This document shows, piece after piece, positions 40,874-50,058 of a DNA stretch of 64,000 nt; position 1 is the stretch's first letter, and each line of letters begins with the position of its first letter. The translations under genes and the position numbers were made by a program. The notes under the pieces are model-generated. The model saw only the letters and a list, made by a program, of their open reading frames with translations. It was not told the origin of the DNA and ran no database searches. The stretch is from Bacteroidota bacterium. Lineage in GTDB: Bacteria; Bacteroidota; Bacteroidia; Cytophagales; Cyclobacteriaceae. Location: positions 1-64,000 of the forward strand of contig JAEZEH010000155.1 of assembly GCA_023417785.1 (NCBI GenBank), in the 5' to 3' direction.

Positions 40874-41644
40874 TCAATTGCCCCCACCCTTTGATTCAAG
40901 GTCGTAGGAGGTCGCCACCGCTGAAAAGTACTCGCGGTTAATTCGGGCGATATTGCTAAGGCTTATTCCTTTCGGACATTCGGCTTCACATGCACCAGTG
41001 TTCGTGCAGGAACCAAATCCTTCGGCGTCCATCTGGGCCACCATTCTCTCGACCCGCTCCTTGCGCTCGGGCTTGCCCTGCGGCAGGAGCGCCAGCTGAC
41101 TCACCTTGGCGCTGACAAAAAGCATCGCGGATGCATTTTTACAGGCTGCGACACAAGCTCCGCAACCTATACACGTAGCTGCATCGAATGCTTCGTCGGC
41201 AATCTTCTTGGGGATCGGAATTTCGTTTCCATCCGGAACCCCGCCTGTGTTGACAGAAATGTATCCCCCGACTTGCTGAATCCGATCGAAAGCGGTTCTA
41301 TCCACAATAAGATCTTTAATCACCGGAAAGGCCGATGCCCTCCAGGGTTCAACAGTTATGGTTTCGCCATCCTTGAATGATCTCATGTGCAACTGGCACG
41401 TAGTCGTCTGAAGTGGACCATGAGGACGTCCATTGATATACAGACTGCACGCTCCGCAAATACCTTCGCGACAATCGTGGTCGAAGGCTACCGGTTCCTG
41501 GCCTTTTTTAATCAAATCGATATTAAGTACATCGAACATTTCGAGGAACGACATGTCGGATGAAACATGGTCCATGACGTAGGTTTGAAACGCTCCTTTT
41601 ACCGCAGCGTTTTTTTGTCTCCAGACCTTAAGTGTAATCTTCAT
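40874..41644 (-). CDS. sdhB: Succinate dehydrogenase / fumarate reductase iron-sulfur subunit
   Basis: 256 residues. The N-terminal 2Fe-2S domain has FDHDCREGICGACSLYINGR; the C-terminal part has ATCIGCGACVAACKNAS and FGSCTNTGACEAECPKGISL for the 4Fe-4S and 3Fe-4S clusters. It transfers electrons from SdhA to menaquinone. The long inter-domain spacing and organisation (C-A-B with a single membrane subunit) fit the B-type complex used by Bacteroidota. Last gene of sdhCAB. Confidence 0.95.
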   Translation of the reverse strand: MKITLKVWRQKNAAVKGAFQTYVMDHVSSDMSFLEMFDVLNIDLIKKGQEPVAFDHDCREGICGACSLYINGRPHGPLQTTTCQLHMRSFKDGETITVEPWRASAFPVIKDLIVDRTAFDRIQQVGGYISVNTGGVPDGNEIPIPKKIADEAFDAATCIGCGACVAACKNASAMLFVSAKVSQLALLPQGKPERKERVERMVAQMDAEGFGSCTNTGACEAECPKGISLSNIARINREYFSAVATSYDLESKGGGN

Positions 41645-41666
41645 ATGGAAGTAAATTCGTTAATTC

Positions 41667-43586
41667 TTATTTGTAGCTTCTTTGGGTAAGCTTGACGTTT
41701 TCAAATTTAAGTTCCTCTTTGTGAAGAACCGACTGCTGATTCTGGCCTTTGTATTCCCACGCAGCAACATAGGCGAATTCATCGTCCTTGCGTTGAGCCT
41801 CCCCCTCCGGGGTTTGCGATTCCTCTCGGAAGTGGCCACCGCATGACTCACTACGGTTAAGCGCATCGTCGACCATAAGCTCCCCAAGTTCCATAAAGTC
41901 AGCCACACGCATTGCTTTCTCAAGTTCCTGATTTAGTTCTCCGGCCACGCCGCATACATTGACATTCTTCCAGTATTCGTCGCGCAGCTGCTGAATTTTG
42001 ACCTTAGCGCCTTTCAAGCCTGCATCGTTTCGCGACATACCACAGTAATCCCACATGATCAGGCCTAGTTCGCGGTGGTATTCATCTACCGTTTTTGTCC
42101 CCTTGATAGAAAGTAGCTGGTTAATCTGATTGTTTACCTTCTCCATTGCTTCGCGGAACTCAGGACGATCGACACTTACCTTTTCGTATGGCATATTGGC
42201 CAGGTAATCTCCAATGGTGTACGGAATGACGAAGTAACCGTCTGCGAGCCCCTGCATAAGCGCGCTGGCTCCAAGCCGGTTAGCACCGTGGTCGGAAAAG
42301 TTTGCTTCGCCCAGCGCATAAAGCCCGGGAACGGTAGTCATAAGGTTGTAATCGACCCAAAGACCACCCATGGTATAGTGTACCGCAGGATAGATCTGCA
42401 TCGGGACTTCGTACGGGTTGTCACCAGTGATTTGCTCATACATATCGAACAGGTTTCCATATTTCGCCTCCACAAGTTTCTTGCCGTCGCGTTTAATGGC
42501 ATCGGAGAAATCCAAAAATACGGCCAACCCCGAACCTACTCCCCGACCTTCGTCGCACATATATTTGGCATTCCGCGAAGCCACATCCCGCGGCACCAGG
42601 TTTCCGAATGACGGATATTTCCGCTCAAGGAAATAGTCGCGTTCAGACTCGGGCATATTCACAGCTTCCTTCGCTGTTAATCCGGGACGTGCGGTCTTCG
42701 GCACCCATACGCGGCCATCGTTTCTCAATGACTCCGACATCAGCGTGAGTTTCGACTGATGTGTACCCGACACCGGGATGCATGTAGGATGTATCTGTGT
42801 GAAACAAGGGTTGCCAAAAAGAGCTCCTTTTTTGTGTGCCCGCCATGCAGCCGTGGCGTTAGAACCCTTGGCGTTGGTCGAAAGAAAGAATACGTTTCCA
42901 TAACCACCCGTACAAAGTAACACCGCGTGTGCGCTATGCGCCTCGATCTTGCCTGTTACGAGATCGCGTGTAACTATACCCCGGGCTTTGCCATCAACCA
43001 GAACCACATCCAGTAGTTCTGTGCGATTGTACATTTTGACCTTACCGTTGGCGATCTGGCGGTTAAGTGCACTATACGCACCCAGCAACAGCTGTTGCCC
43101 AGTTTGCCCGCGTGCGTAGAACGTACGTGATACCTGAGCCCCACCGAATGAACGGTTGTCGAGAAGCCCGCCATACTCGCGCGCGAACGGTACCCCTTGC
43201 GCGACGCACTGGTCGATGATATTACCGCTGACTTCAGCGAGTCGATAAACATTTCCCTCACGAGCGCGGTAGTCGCCGCCTTTCACCGTATCATAGAACA
43301 GGCGAAAAACACTATCTCCATCGTTCTGATAATTCTTTGATGCGTTTATCCCCCCCTGTGCCGCGATGCTATGCGCGCGACGCGGGCTGTCCTGGAAACA
43401 AAACGCTTTTACATTATAACCCAATTCACCTAAAGATGCTGCGGCAGACGCCCCGGCAAGTCCTGTTCCTACTACGATAATATCGTACTTGCGCTTATTG
43501 GCAGGGTTAACCAGTTTCAGATTGAATTTATGCTTCGTCCACTTTTCGGCGATTGGCCCTTCGGGAATTTTTGAATCTAATATCAT
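41667..43586 (-). CDS. sdhA: Succinate dehydrogenase / fumarate reductase flavoprotein subunit
   Basis: 639 residues from ATG 43586; the frame is open 37 codons further upstream, overlapping sdhC, with no family resemblance. FAD-binding YDIIVVGTGLAGASAAASLG, the covalent-FAD His region RAHSIAAQGGINASKNYQND, the active-site portion HPTCIPVSGTHQSKLTLMSE, and the capping-domain/FAD segment GGLWVDYNLMTTVPGLYALG followed by EANFSDHGANRLGAS. It oxidises succinate or reduces fumarate at the inner face of the membrane. Confidence 0.96.
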   Translation of the reverse strand: MILDSKIPEGPIAEKWTKHKFNLKLVNPANKRKYDIIVVGTGLAGASAAASLGELGYNVKAFCFQDSPRRAHSIAAQGGINASKNYQNDGDSVFRLFYDTVKGGDYRAREGNVYRLAEVSGNIIDQCVAQGVPFAREYGGLLDNRSFGGAQVSRTFYARGQTGQQLLLGAYSALNRQIANGKVKMYNRTELLDVVLVDGKARGIVTRDLVTGKIEAHSAHAVLLCTGGYGNVFFLSTNAKGSNATAAWRAHKKGALFGNPCFTQIHPTCIPVSGTHQSKLTLMSESLRNDGRVWVPKTARPGLTAKEAVNMPESERDYFLERKYPSFGNLVPRDVASRNAKYMCDEGRGVGSGLAVFLDFSDAIKRDGKKLVEAKYGNLFDMYEQITGDNPYEVPMQIYPAVHYTMGGLWVDYNLMTTVPGLYALGEANFSDHGANRLGASALMQGLADGYFVIPYTIGDYLANMPYEKVSVDRPEFREAMEKVNNQINQLLSIKGTKTVDEYHRELGLIMWDYCGMSRNDAGLKGAKVKIQQLRDEYWKNVNVCGVAGELNQELEKAMRVADFMELGELMVDDALNRSESCGGHFREESQTPEGEAQRKDDEFAYVAAWEYKGQNQQSVLHKEELKFENVKLTQRSYK

Positions 43587-43605
43587 ATGATAATGGAACT
43601 GAGAG

Positions 43606-44289
43606 TTAAAAAGTAATATCGAAGTACATGAAGACCGGAATAATTGCGAACAACAAAGGGACGATGATCGCAAATGCTTTTCCGATAAATCCGACAACAG
43701 GATTGTACTTCGGATGGTTTAATCCGAGGGTTTGAAACGCGCTGATGAAGCCGTGCCACAGGTGGAAGGCAAGGACGGCCATACCGACCAGATAAATGAC
43801 CACGTATATTACCTGACTGTAAGCGAAATCAACTACCGAATAAAGATCCTTCACCGGCTTGTCATCATAAACAACAGTCCTGATTTCGCCCCAATGCATT
43901 TCGTACCAGAAGCTACGCAGATGGATGATTAAGAAGATGAAAATCAACGTACCAAGTATTCCCATGTTCCGGGAAGTCCAATGCGACGAGTTCTTTTCAA
44001 CAGCGTATCCTTCACTTCCCCGCGCAGCCCGGTTTTGCCGGCCCAGCCAGATTGCCCAGATAACGTGGACAAGTATCATTGTGTAATTTAAGATTCCAAC
44101 AATCTTGATCACAAGATTGCTGGTCATGAATTGAGAGTATTCATTAAATGCTCTTCCCCCATCGGACTTCAACAATTGCAGATTACCGGCAACGTGAACA
44201 ACAAGAAAAAGGATGAGAAATAGCCCTGTCAGAGCCATGAGAAGTTTTCTGCCAATGCTACTCGACACCAGCCTTGTTAACCAATTCAT
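43606..44289 (-). CDS. sdhC: Succinate dehydrogenase cytochrome b subunit
   Basis: 227 residues with five hydrophobic helices (e.g. KLLMALTGLFLILFLVVHVA, GILGTLIFIFLIIHLRSFWY, KAFAIIVPLLFAIIPVFMYF). The single large membrane anchor with conserved His residues for two b hemes (VVHVAGNLQ, ILVHVIWAI, LIIHLRSFW, FHLWHGF) is the B-type form. First gene of sdhCAB, preceded by two -7 boxes. Confidence 0.93.
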   Translation of the reverse strand: MNWLTRLVSSSIGRKLLMALTGLFLILFLVVHVAGNLQLLKSDGGRAFNEYSQFMTSNLVIKIVGILNYTMILVHVIWAIWLGRQNRAARGSEGYAVEKNSSHWTSRNMGILGTLIFIFLIIHLRSFWYEMHWGEIRTVVYDDKPVKDLYSVVDFAYSQVIYVVIYLVGMAVLAFHLWHGFISAFQTLGLNHPKYNPVVGFIGKAFAIIVPLLFAIIPVFMYFDITF

Positions 44290-44344
44290 ACTGCGTTTGA
44301 AAATTTTTGCGAAAAATAGCCTTCAAAGCCAATTCTACCAAGGA

Positions 44345-44392
44345 CAAAAGTACTTTATATGTATTCTAAATTGGTGCAGGGGCGCAAATATA
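44345..44392 (-). promoter_or_regulatory. Two -7 elements upstream of sdhC
   Basis: On the minus strand TACTTTTG (44352-44345) and TATATTTG (44392-44385) are both exact TAnnTTTG matches, 56 and 96 nt before the ATG. The -33 boxes are weak. Two start sites for sdhCAB are possible. Confidence 0.45.
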
Positions 44393-44444
44393 AATCCCGG
44401 TAACAGATGAAAAGAGTCAGCGAAAATCCGCTTTGATTAACAGG

Positions 44445-44552
44445 TCAGAAGCATTCGAAAAAATAAATGATCAAACCGATGACGCAGATCGTCACCATCA
44501 GAAACCATTCCCGCTTAAAAAAATCCGCTACTGTCTTGAACACATGTTTCAT
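44445..44552 (-). CDS. 35-residue single-pass membrane protein
   Basis: From ATG 44552 the peptide is MKHVFKTVADFFKREWFLMV, then a hydrophobic helix ICVIGLIIYFFECF. A basic-aromatic amphipathic N-terminus followed by one TM helix is the layout of small Bacteroidota membrane proteins I have seen annotated as hypothetical. Longer in-frame starts do not resemble protein. It lies alone between sdhC and dnaE, on the minus strand. Function unknown. Confidence 0.55.
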   Translation of the reverse strand: MKHVFKTVADFFKREWFLMVTICVIGLIIYFFECF

Positions 44553-44693
44553 GGCTAAGTGTTTTGGTTGCCTGGTATGGCCAAAAATCGAACCGGATAC
44601 ATAACACATTGATCCAAAGCTTTTTAGGAATATCACCAAACCTCACCCTGGAAACTTTGTTGTTCAAAACTGTACTGAATTCCCAAATTTGGA

Positions 44694-44725
44694 TTTAACA
44701 AATTCCATCTGATCTCCTACCTTTG
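44694..44725 (+). promoter_or_regulatory. Bacteroidota-type promoter for dnaE
   Basis: TTTA at 44694-44697, 20 nt, TACCTTTG (exact -7) at 44718-44725; the ATG is 22 nt downstream. Confidence 0.6.
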
Positions 44726-44747
44726 CCGATCAACCACCACGAGAAAG

Positions 44748-47700
44748 ATGTATTTGATTTTCGATACGGAAACCACCGGTGTTCCGCATAATAAGACTGC
44801 CCCTATTACTGACCTTGACAACTGGCCCAGATTGGTTCAGTTAGCCTGGCAGTTACATGACTCAAAAGGAAAATTAATATCGCGGCATAATTACATTATA
44901 AAGCCGGAAGGTTTTGACATTCCATACAAGGCGGAACAGATTCATGGTGTATCCACCAGGCGTGCACTGGAGGAGGGAAGTGACCTTGTCCAGGTACTTA
45001 GCACTTTTGTTCAGGATCTGACGAAGACATCGCAACTTGTTGGGCACAACATCGAGTTCGATATTAATATAATCGGTGCCGAGTTCATCCGGATCAACTT
45101 CGCTCCCGAGCAATTTCTAAATCTCGCCAGACTCGATACAGGTATTACTGGTACCGAGTTCTGCAACCTAACGGGAGGAATAGGCGGCAGGCTCAAGATG
45201 CCCCGCCTGAATGAACTGCACGAGAAGCTCTTCAACAAGGGTTTTGGCGATGCTCACGACGCGGCTTACGATGTCGCCGCCACTGCGCGTTGCTTCTTTG
45301 GTTTAGTGACCAACCGCATAGCCAAACCCTTCGACGACACGCCGGTAGAAGCAATTGTTTACGAAGAGCCAAACCTTGAAGCCGCCAACTTCACCAAACG
45401 CGAAAAGAAAAAAGACGCCTCGTACTCCCTCAGCCCGGAACACACTGAAGTCACAGACAAACCTTTTGTCCACCTTCACGCGCACTCGCAGTTTTCAGTT
45501 CTTCAAGCAACGCCCGACATTAAGTCGATGGTCGCGAAAGCAAAAGCGTTGAACATGCCCGCAGTCGCGTTGACGGATCTCGGAAACATGTATGGCGCTT
45601 TTAAATTTGTTCGCGAGGCGCTTAACCATGAACTCAAGCCCATTGTGGGGTGCGAGTTCTTTGTTGCCGATGAACGCAAAAAATTGAAGTTCACCAAAGA
45701 CAATCCCGACAAGCGGTATCATCAGGTTCTTATCGCCAGGAACAAAAATGGCTATCATAACCTCGCCAAGCTGAGTTCACTGGGATTCATCGAGGGATTA
45801 TACGGCATTTATCCGCGTATTGACAAAGATCTTATTGTTCAATATAAAGCCGACCTGATCGCGACAACGGGAAGTTTGAACAGCGAAGTACCACACCTCA
45901 TTCTGAATGTTGGTGAGAAGCAGGCTGAGGATGCCTTTATCTGGTGGCATAACCAGTTCGGTGACGATTTTTATGTTGAACTCAACCGCCATGGTATTGC
46001 CGAAGAAGACCACGTCAATGAAACCCTGCTGCGATTCGCCAACAAGCATGGAGTGAAATACTTTGCAGCGAATGAATCATTTTATCTTACGAAAGACGAG
46101 GCGAACGCGCACGACGTTCTGCTTTGTATTAAAGAAGGTGAGTTTCAGTCGACACCTATAGGCTATGGCCGCGGCCACCGCTACGGACTATCGAACACGG
46201 AATACTACTTCAAGACTCAGGAGGAGATGAAATCTATTTTCCGCGACCTGCCTGAGGCCGTCGACACAATCAGTGAGATCCTTGACAAGGTTGAAAGTTA
46301 TACTCTTGAGAGAAACGTTTTACTTCCCAAATTCGATATACCTGCGGAGTTCACATCAGAGGACGATTATCTCCGGCATCTCACGTATGAAGGCGCGAGA
46401 AAGAAGTATCCGGAAATAACTCAGGCCATCCGTGACAGACTTGACTTTGAACTTGAAACGATCCGGAAAACCGGATACCCGGGATATTTCCTTATCGTAC
46501 AGGATTTCACTTCGAAGGCGCGGGAGATCGGTGTTTCAGTCGGACCCGGCCGCGGATCTGCAGCGGGTTCTGCTGTTGCCTATTGCATCGGGATTACAAA
46601 CGTTGATCCTATAAAGTATGATCTGCTTTTTGAGCGTTTCCTTAATCCCGACCGCGTTTCACTTCCCGATATTGATATTGACTTTGATGACGAGGGGCGC
46701 GATCGGGTTTTGAAGTATGTCATTGAGAAATATGGCAAGACACAGGTCGCGCAAATCATAACATATGGTACGATGGCAGCGAAGTCGTCAATCCGCGACT
46801 GCGCGCGTGTTATGGAACTTCCTCTGACCGAAGCCAATATTCTGGCAAAAATGATCCCGGAAAAACCGGGTACGACGCTGGATGCCGCATTCCATGAAGT
46901 AAAAGAGCTTTCCGATATCAAAAAAGGGGACGACCTCAAGGCGCAGGTGTTACAGCAGGCCATCATCCTGGAGGGATCGGTGCGAAGTACGGGAACTCAC
47001 GCATGTGGAGTTATCATCACACCCGATGACCTGACCAAGTTTGTTCCGGTCTCGACCGCCAGGGATTCCGACATGCTCGTAACTCAGTTCGACAACAGCG
47101 TCGTGGAGAGTGCGGGGATGCTGAAGATGGACTTTCTGGGACTCACCACACTTTCGATTATCAACACGGCGATTAAGAACATCCGTAAAAGTAAGGGTGT
47201 TCAACTCGTCGTAGACGATATTCCGCTCGATGATGTCAATACGTACCAATTGTTCCAGCGCGGTGAAACAACCGGAACATTTCAGTTTGAAAGCTTGGGA
47301 ATGCAGAAGTATCTGCGTCAGCTGAAGCCTGACAAATTTGAGGATCTGATCGCCATGAACGCGCTCTACCGTCCCGGGCCGATGGAATACATTCCTGCAT
47401 TTATCAGCAGGAAGCATGGACGCGAGCCTATTCGGTACGACTTGCCGGAAATGGAAGAGTTTCTGGCTGAAACCTACGGCATTACGGTGTACCAGGAGCA
47501 GGTGATGTTGCTTTCACAGAAACTTGCCGGCTTCAGTAAGGGAGACGCCGACGTCTTGCGAAAAGCCATGGGTAAGAAACAGAAGGCTGTCCTGGACAAG
47601 ATGAAAGACAAGTTCCTGGCGGGATGCGCGGAACGCGGCCATGGCCGGGAAATCTGTGAGAAGATCTGGACCGATTGGGAGGCCTTCGCACAATACGCGT

Positions 47701-48938
47701 TCAACAAGTCACACTCAACTTGTTATTCGCTCGTTGCCTATCACACCGCTTATCTGAAAGCAAACTACCCCGCCGAATACATGGCTGCGGTGCTTACACA
47801 TTCACAGAACAACCTCGAGAACGTTACCTTCTTTATTGAAGAGTGCCGAAGTCTCGGAATAAGAGTGTTGGGACCTCACATCAACGAGTCGGGGATTTAT
47901 TTTGAGGTGAACAGGGCCGGTGAGATTCGCTTCGGCCTGGGCGCTATCAAGGGCGCGGGTGAATCGGCGGTTGAAGCTATCATTCAGGAACGCGATACCC
48001 GAGGTCATTTTACTGACCTGTTTGAGTTTGCCAAGAGGGTAAATCAGCGTTCAGTGAACAAGAAGACCTTTGAGTGTCTCGCTTTGTCAGGGGCATTTGA
48101 CTGTTTCGAGGGTATGCACCGAAGGCAGTATATCTATGCCAAAGATGGCGACATCAGTCTTATCGAGAAATCGATAAAATACGCCATTAAAAGTATTCAG
48201 GAAGAACAAAGTTCACAGGCCAGCCTGTTTGGCGGAACGTCGGGCGCGGCAATGCCTAAACCGCGCGTGGAGTTTGTTGAACCGTTTACAGAAATCGAGA
48301 AACTGAATCTTGAAAAAGAAGTTGTCGGAATATATATATCAGGGCATCCGCTTGATAACTTCAAATTCGAGATGGAGGCTTTCTGCACCGCGTCGTGCTC
48401 CCAGCTGAATGAAATTGAGCCATTGCTGGGCCGTGAGCTCAAGCTTGGCGGAATCGTCTCTTCGGTTGAGCACCGGACCACGAAGACCGGCAAACCATTT
48501 GGTAAGTTCACCCTTGAGGATTATGCCGGCAACACATCCTTCGTATTGTTTGGCGAGGATTATCTCAAGTTCAGGAACTTTATGAACATTGGGTGGTTCA
48601 TCTTTGTGGAGGGCGCTGTGATGAAAAACAATTGGGGTCAGCAGAATATCGAATTCAAGATTCGTAACATTGACCTGTTGAACGAAATCGGAATTAAACG
48701 AAGCAAAGGGGTCCAGCTTCGGGTAAATGCGACTGAAATCACTAAGGACTTTATCGGCAGAATCGAAGATGTTTGCCAGGAATTTTCGGGAAACACGCCT
48801 TTGTTTGTCAAGATTCGCGATGAGCAGGAAAACATCAACCTGGAGTTATTGTCACGACGCTTTCGCGTGAACCCAATTAACGATATGGTTAAAAAAATGA
48901 AGAAGGTCGGAGAAGTGGACGTTGAGGTTGTATTCTGA
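44748..48938 (+). CDS. dnaE: DNA polymerase III alpha subunit with fused N-terminal DEDDh exonuclease
   Basis: 1396 residues. Residues 1-190 are a DnaQ-like 3'-5' exonuclease with a complete active site: Asp6, Glu8 (FDTETTG), Asp105 (GHNIEFDIN), His170 and Asp175 (HDAAYD). A linker follows, then a PHP domain from about residue 240 (FVHLHAHSQF). The C-family polymerase catalytic aspartates are in LPDIDIDFDDEGRDRV; GPGRGSAAGSAVAYC, MNALYRPGPMEYI and the tandem HhH and OB-fold C-terminus are present. Several PHP metal ligands seen in proofreading DnaE1 are replaced: Leu278 in LTDLGNMYG, Ser376 in TGSLN, Glu443 and Phe445 in NESFY. Proofreading has probably moved to the fused exonuclease. Replicative polymerase. 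Confidence 0.95.
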   Translation: MYLIFDTETTGVPHNKTAPITDLDNWPRLVQLAWQLHDSKGKLISRHNYIIKPEGFDIPYKAEQIHGVSTRRALEEGSDLVQVLSTFVQDLTKTSQLVGHNIEFDINIIGAEFIRINFAPEQFLNLARLDTGITGTEFCNLTGGIGGRLKMPRLNELHEKLFNKGFGDAHDAAYDVAATARCFFGLVTNRIAKPFDDTPVEAIVYEEPNLEAANFTKREKKKDASYSLSPEHTEVTDKPFVHLHAHSQFSVLQATPDIKSMVAKAKALNMPAVALTDLGNMYGAFKFVREALNHELKPIVGCEFFVADERKKLKFTKDNPDKRYHQVLIARNKNGYHNLAKLSSLGFIEGLYGIYPRIDKDLIVQYKADLIATTGSLNSEVPHLILNVGEKQAEDAFIWWHNQFGDDFYVELNRHGIAEEDHVNETLLRFANKHGVKYFAANESFYLTKDEANAHDVLLCIKEGEFQSTPIGYGRGHRYGLSNTEYYFKTQEEMKSIFRDLPEAVDTISEILDKVESYTLERNVLLPKFDIPAEFTSEDDYLRHLTYEGARKKYPEITQAIRDRLDFELETIRKTGYPGYFLIVQDFTSKAREIGVSVGPGRGSAAGSAVAYCIGITNVDPIKYDLLFERFLNPDRVSLPDIDIDFDDEGRDRVLKYVIEKYGKTQVAQIITYGTMAAKSSIRDCARVMELPLTEANILAKMIPEKPGTTLDAAFHEVKELSDIKKGDDLKAQVLQQAIILEGSVRSTGTHACGVIITPDDLTKFVPVSTARDSDMLVTQFDNSVVESAGMLKMDFLGLTTLSIINTAIKNIRKSKGVQLVVDDIPLDDVNTYQLFQRGETTGTFQFESLGMQKYLRQLKPDKFEDLIAMNALYRPGPMEYIPAFISRKHGREPIRYDLPEMEEFLAETYGITVYQEQVMLLSQKLAGFSKGDADVLRKAMGKKQKAVLDKMKDKFLAGCAERGHGREICEKIWTDWEAFAQYAFNKSHSTCYSLVAYHTAYLKANYPAEYMAAVLTHSQNNLENVTFFIEECRSLGIRVLGPHINESGIYFEVNRAGEIRFGLGAIKGAGESAVEAIIQERDTRGHFTDLFEFAKRVNQRSVNKKTFECLALSGAFDCFEGMHRRQYIYAKDGDISLIEKSIKYAIKSIQEEQSSQASLFGGTSGAAMPKPRVEFVEPFTEIEKLNLEKEVVGIYISGHPLDNFKFEMEAFCTASCSQLNEIEPLLGRELKLGGIVSSVEHRTTKTGKPFGKFTLEDYAGNTSFVLFGEDYLKFRNFMNIGWFIFVEGAVMKNNWGQQNIEFKIRNIDLLNEIGIKRSKGVQLRVNATEITKDFIGRIEDVCQEFSGNTPLFVKIRDEQENINLELLSRRFRVNPINDMVKKMKKVGEVDVEVVF

Positions 48939-48997
48939 TAGAAGGCGCCGGCCGGCCAAAAATGAAAGCTTTTTAATGCTCTTTGAACTTATACAGT

Positions 48998-49005
48998 TAC
49001 CTTTG
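48998..49005 (+). promoter_or_regulatory. -7 element upstream of trxA
   Basis: TACCTTTG, exact TAnnTTTG match, 34 nt before the ATG. A TTTG lies 12 nt upstream, too close for the usual spacing. Confidence 0.45.
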
Positions 49006-49039
49006 TGTTCGGATAAAAACTATATAACTATTTACTCCA

Positions 49040-49363
49040 ATGGGAAAAGCAATTGAAATTAACGACGCCAACTTTGATCAGATCATCAACTCTGATAAAC
49101 CCGTACTTATTGATTTCTGGGCTGAATGGTGTGGTCCCTGTAAAATGATTGGTCCTGTAGTGGAAGAACTCGCAGGCGATTATGAAGGTAAGGCCGTGGT
49201 TGGCAAGTTAAATGTTGACGAAAACCCGACGGTAACAGCCAGGTTTGGCGTGAGAAGTATTCCCACCCTGCTGGTGTTCAAGGGAGGGCAGGTAGTTGAC
49301 AAGCAAATTGGCGCTGTTCCTAAGTCTGTTTTGGCGCAAAAGCTTCAGGCTCAAGTGGTTTAG
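49040..49363 (+). CDS. trxA: Thioredoxin
   Basis: 107 residues, normal length. Active site FWAEWCGPCKMIGPV with redox CGPC; cis-Pro in GVRSIPTLLVFKGG. General cytosolic disulfide reductant. It is flanked by its own -7 box and a strong terminator, so it is monocistronic. Confidence 0.97.
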   Translation: MGKAIEINDANFDQIINSDKPVLIDFWAEWCGPCKMIGPVVEELAGDYEGKAVVGKLNVDENPTVTARFGVRSIPTLLVFKGGQVVDKQIGAVPKSVLAQKLQAQVV

Positions 49364-49384
49364 ATTCATTACCCACCAATATTC

Positions 49385-49413
49385 AGGGCATTCCGAACGG
49401 GATGCCCTTTTTT
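49385..49413 (+). terminator. Rho-independent terminator after trxA
   Basis: 10-bp stem AGGGCATTCC (49385-49394) with GGGATGCCCT (49399-49408), loop GAAC, followed by a T7 run. Confidence 0.92.
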
Positions 49414-49463
49414 TGTTATCAAAAGTTTTCGCCCACGCAACCCTGGTGTTGAAAACCGCATCT

Positions 49464-49471
49464 TAGCTTTG
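49464..49471 (+). promoter_or_regulatory. -7 element of the ECF sigma operon
   Basis: TAGCTTTG, exact -7 match, only 11 nt before the ATG at 49483. It would give an almost leaderless transcript. No standard -33 box was found. Confidence 0.5.
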
Positions 49472-49482
49472 TACAAGTTTAA

Positions 49483-50058
49483 ATGACCTTAAAGATTCTG
49501 CAAGGCAACGAAGACGAGCTAATACAAGGTTGTCTTAAGCGCGACAGAAAAGCGCAAAAGCAACTTTACGATACCTATTCAGCGCGAATGTACGGTATCT
49601 GTTATCGCTATGTCAAAGACCCGATGCTGGCAGAAGATGTTCTGGTAACGTCATTTACAAAGATCCTGGAGAAGATCGACCAATTCAAAGGCGAAGGCAG
49701 CTTTGAGGGCTGGATTCGGCGGATCATGGTAAATGAATCCCTCACCTGTCTTCGAAAAAACCGCACGATGTACGTCGAGACGGACCTGGAATCCGCAGAG
49801 CGCCACCCTGACTATGCCAATGTTGCGGATCATTTGCAGGCCGAAGACTTGCTTACGCTGATTGAATCCCTTCCAGCCGGTTACCGGATCGTATTCAATA
49901 TGTACGCCATCGACGGATATTCGCACAAGGAAATCGCCGACCACCTCGGCATCAGCGAGAATACATCGAAATCACAACTCAGCCGGGCACGGGTCTACTT
50001 GCAAAAACTACTGCTTGAACAGGATTGCTCATGGGAAAAGAAAACCGAGAAAAGATGA
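49483..50058 (+). CDS. ECF-type RNA polymerase sigma factor
   Basis: 191 residues. Region 2: QLYDTYSARMYGICYRYVKD, then EDVLVTSFTKILEKIDQFKG; the following GSFEGWIRRIMVNESLTCLR is also typical. Region 4: SLPAGYRIVFNMYAIDGYSH, KEIADHLGISENTSKSQLSR. It directs transcription of envelope genes under control of the downstream membrane protein. It overlaps the next gene by 4 bp (ATGA). Confidence 0.93.
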   Translation: MTLKILQGNEDELIQGCLKRDRKAQKQLYDTYSARMYGICYRYVKDPMLAEDVLVTSFTKILEKIDQFKGEGSFEGWIRRIMVNESLTCLRKNRTMYVETDLESAERHPDYANVADHLQAEDLLTLIESLPAGYRIVFNMYAIDGYSHKEIADHLGISENTSKSQLSRARVYLQKLLLEQDCSWEKKTEKR

